Positions 16,389-16,857 of a stretch of DNA of 16,857 nucleotides are shown one piece after another; within the stretch, counting starts at the first letter, position 1; every line of letters begins with the position of its first letter. Source of the DNA: an uncultured Eubacteriales bacterium (lineage in GTDB: Bacteria; Bacillota; Clostridia; Peptostreptococcales; Anaerovoracaceae); contig UQMQ01000042.1 of NCBI GenBank assembly GCA_900542245.1, positions 1-16,857 of the forward strand, given 5' to 3'. The notes below the pieces were generated by a model. The model searched no databases. It worked only from the letters and a program-made list of their open reading frames with translations, and was not told where the DNA came from. Position numbers and translations under genes: made by a program.

Positions 16389-16443
16389 AAAAAAAAATTC
16401 TTATACCCCTTTATGACCTCGGCAAAAGGTGATAAAGGGTTAT
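16389..16443 (-). terminator. Intrinsic terminator of the DUF2442/HTH gene
   Basis: Arms 16403-16419 and 16427-16443 match at 15 of 17 positions around a 7-base loop. On the minus strand they are followed within a few bases by nine Ts (16397-16389) and then eight Gs. It starts about 10 bases after the minus-strand stop codon. Confidence 0.85.
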
Positions 16444-16452
16444 CACACGGAT

Positions 16453-16857
16453 TCACTGCCAATTTCGCTTTAAGACCTCGCTTTTAAGATACAGTGTGCT
16501 CTTTTCCGAGGATTTGATCGGATGGAGTTTTCCGCGCTTCGTCAGATCTATAATGTTCTGTCGGGAGCAGCCCAATATCTCCGCTGCTTCCGCCGCGTTG
16601 ATGAGGCTTTGGGCAGCAAAGTTTCGAAAATCAACCGCTGTCAAGGGAACGTTTTTGCCAATCCGGTAGAGCATAGCGTCCGAAACAGTCATATTTACGT
16701 CCCATGCAACGCCGTATCCGCCCGGCTGCATCTGTACCTGTTGAAAAAAGTCCGGTTTTTTGAGCAGGACTTGAAATGCTCTTGTCTTTTTAAAATGCTT
16801 CTGCAAATCGCATTTCTTTACTGTGCCGTCCCGAAAAAACACTAGCAGGCAGTTGTT
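16453..16857 (-). CDS. DUF2442 plus helix-turn-helix protein, 5' end outside window
   Basis: The frame stays open to the right edge, reading NNCLLVFFRDGTVKKCDL, so the GTG at 16842 is probably not the true start. In the 134 visible residues the first part matches DUF2442 (FFRDGTVKKCDL, then QMQPGGYGVAWD). After a short linker comes an excisionase/MerR-like helix-turn-helix (INAAEAAEILGCSRQNIIDL, then KRGKLHPIKSSEKS). DUF2442 proteins often sit beside DUF4160 partners in small toxin-antitoxin-like pairs, so a partner may lie just beyond the edge. This is inference. DNA binding and self-regulation are plausible from the helix-turn-helix. The gene has its own strong terminator. Confidence 0.75.
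   Translation of the reverse strand, partial: NNCLLVFFRDGTVKKCDLQKHFKKTRAFQVLLKKPDFFQQVQMQPGGYGVAWDVNMTVSDAMLYRIGKNVPLTAVDFRNFAAQSLINAAEAAEILGCSRQNIIDLTKRGKLHPIKSSEKSTLYLKSEVLKRNWQ

Overview
The window looks like chromosome of a low-GC-phylum, mid-GC anaerobe of the Clostridia, most likely Lachnospiraceae or a close relative. This rests on gene style, not on a marker gene. The clues are BspA-like/GLUG/DUF4430 surface proteins, a substrate-binding lipoprotein beside a hybrid histidine kinase of gut-Clostridia type, a DUF2148 ferredoxin-domain protein, strong GGAGG ribosome binding sites and a TTG start. No rRNA, tRNA, CRISPR array, transposase or phage gene was seen.

Layout. (1) 1-4464: the 3' part of a large multidomain surface protein, cut by the left edge, followed by a hairpin and then an orphan C-terminal fragment of a second, related surface protein (pseudogene). 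(2) 4465-4745: a convergent gap with hairpins, three degenerate 23-bp tandem repeats and a clear intrinsic terminator for the minus strand. (3) 4746-5504 (-): a PlsC-type acyltransferase with a TTG start, divergent from (4). (4) 5715-8739 (+): substrate-binding lipoprotein overlapping a hybrid histidine kinase/receiver. (5) 8740-8958: a structured repeat (copy A) and a terminator. (6) 8959-11254 (+): an ECF-like sigma factor overlapping a polytopic membrane protein that is probably its regulator. (7) 11269-11311: a perfect 16-bp inverted repeat overlapping a likely promoter, then an AAA ATPase/DUF4143 protein (11349-13136). (8) 13275-13823 (-): DUF2148 ferredoxin-domain protein. (9) 13824-14274: a 451-bp divergent intergenic region with promoters and a second copy (B) of the structured repeat. 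(10) 14275-16263 (+): a sugar-phosphate-type nucleotidyltransferase and a RarD-like EamA transporter. (11) 16287-16443: two facing terminators, then a DUF2442/helix-turn-helix protein (-) cut by the right edge.

How the parts work together. Two signalling modules stand side by side: an extracellular solute sensor (lipoprotein plus hybrid kinase) and a sigma/membrane-protein pair. Each is translationally coupled by an 11-bp overlap. Neither has an obvious dedicated target gene nearby. The strongest unexplained signals are the paired structured repeats, the large uncharacterised outside domain of the putative anti-sigma partner, and the palindrome/promoter in front of the AAA-DUF4143 gene.
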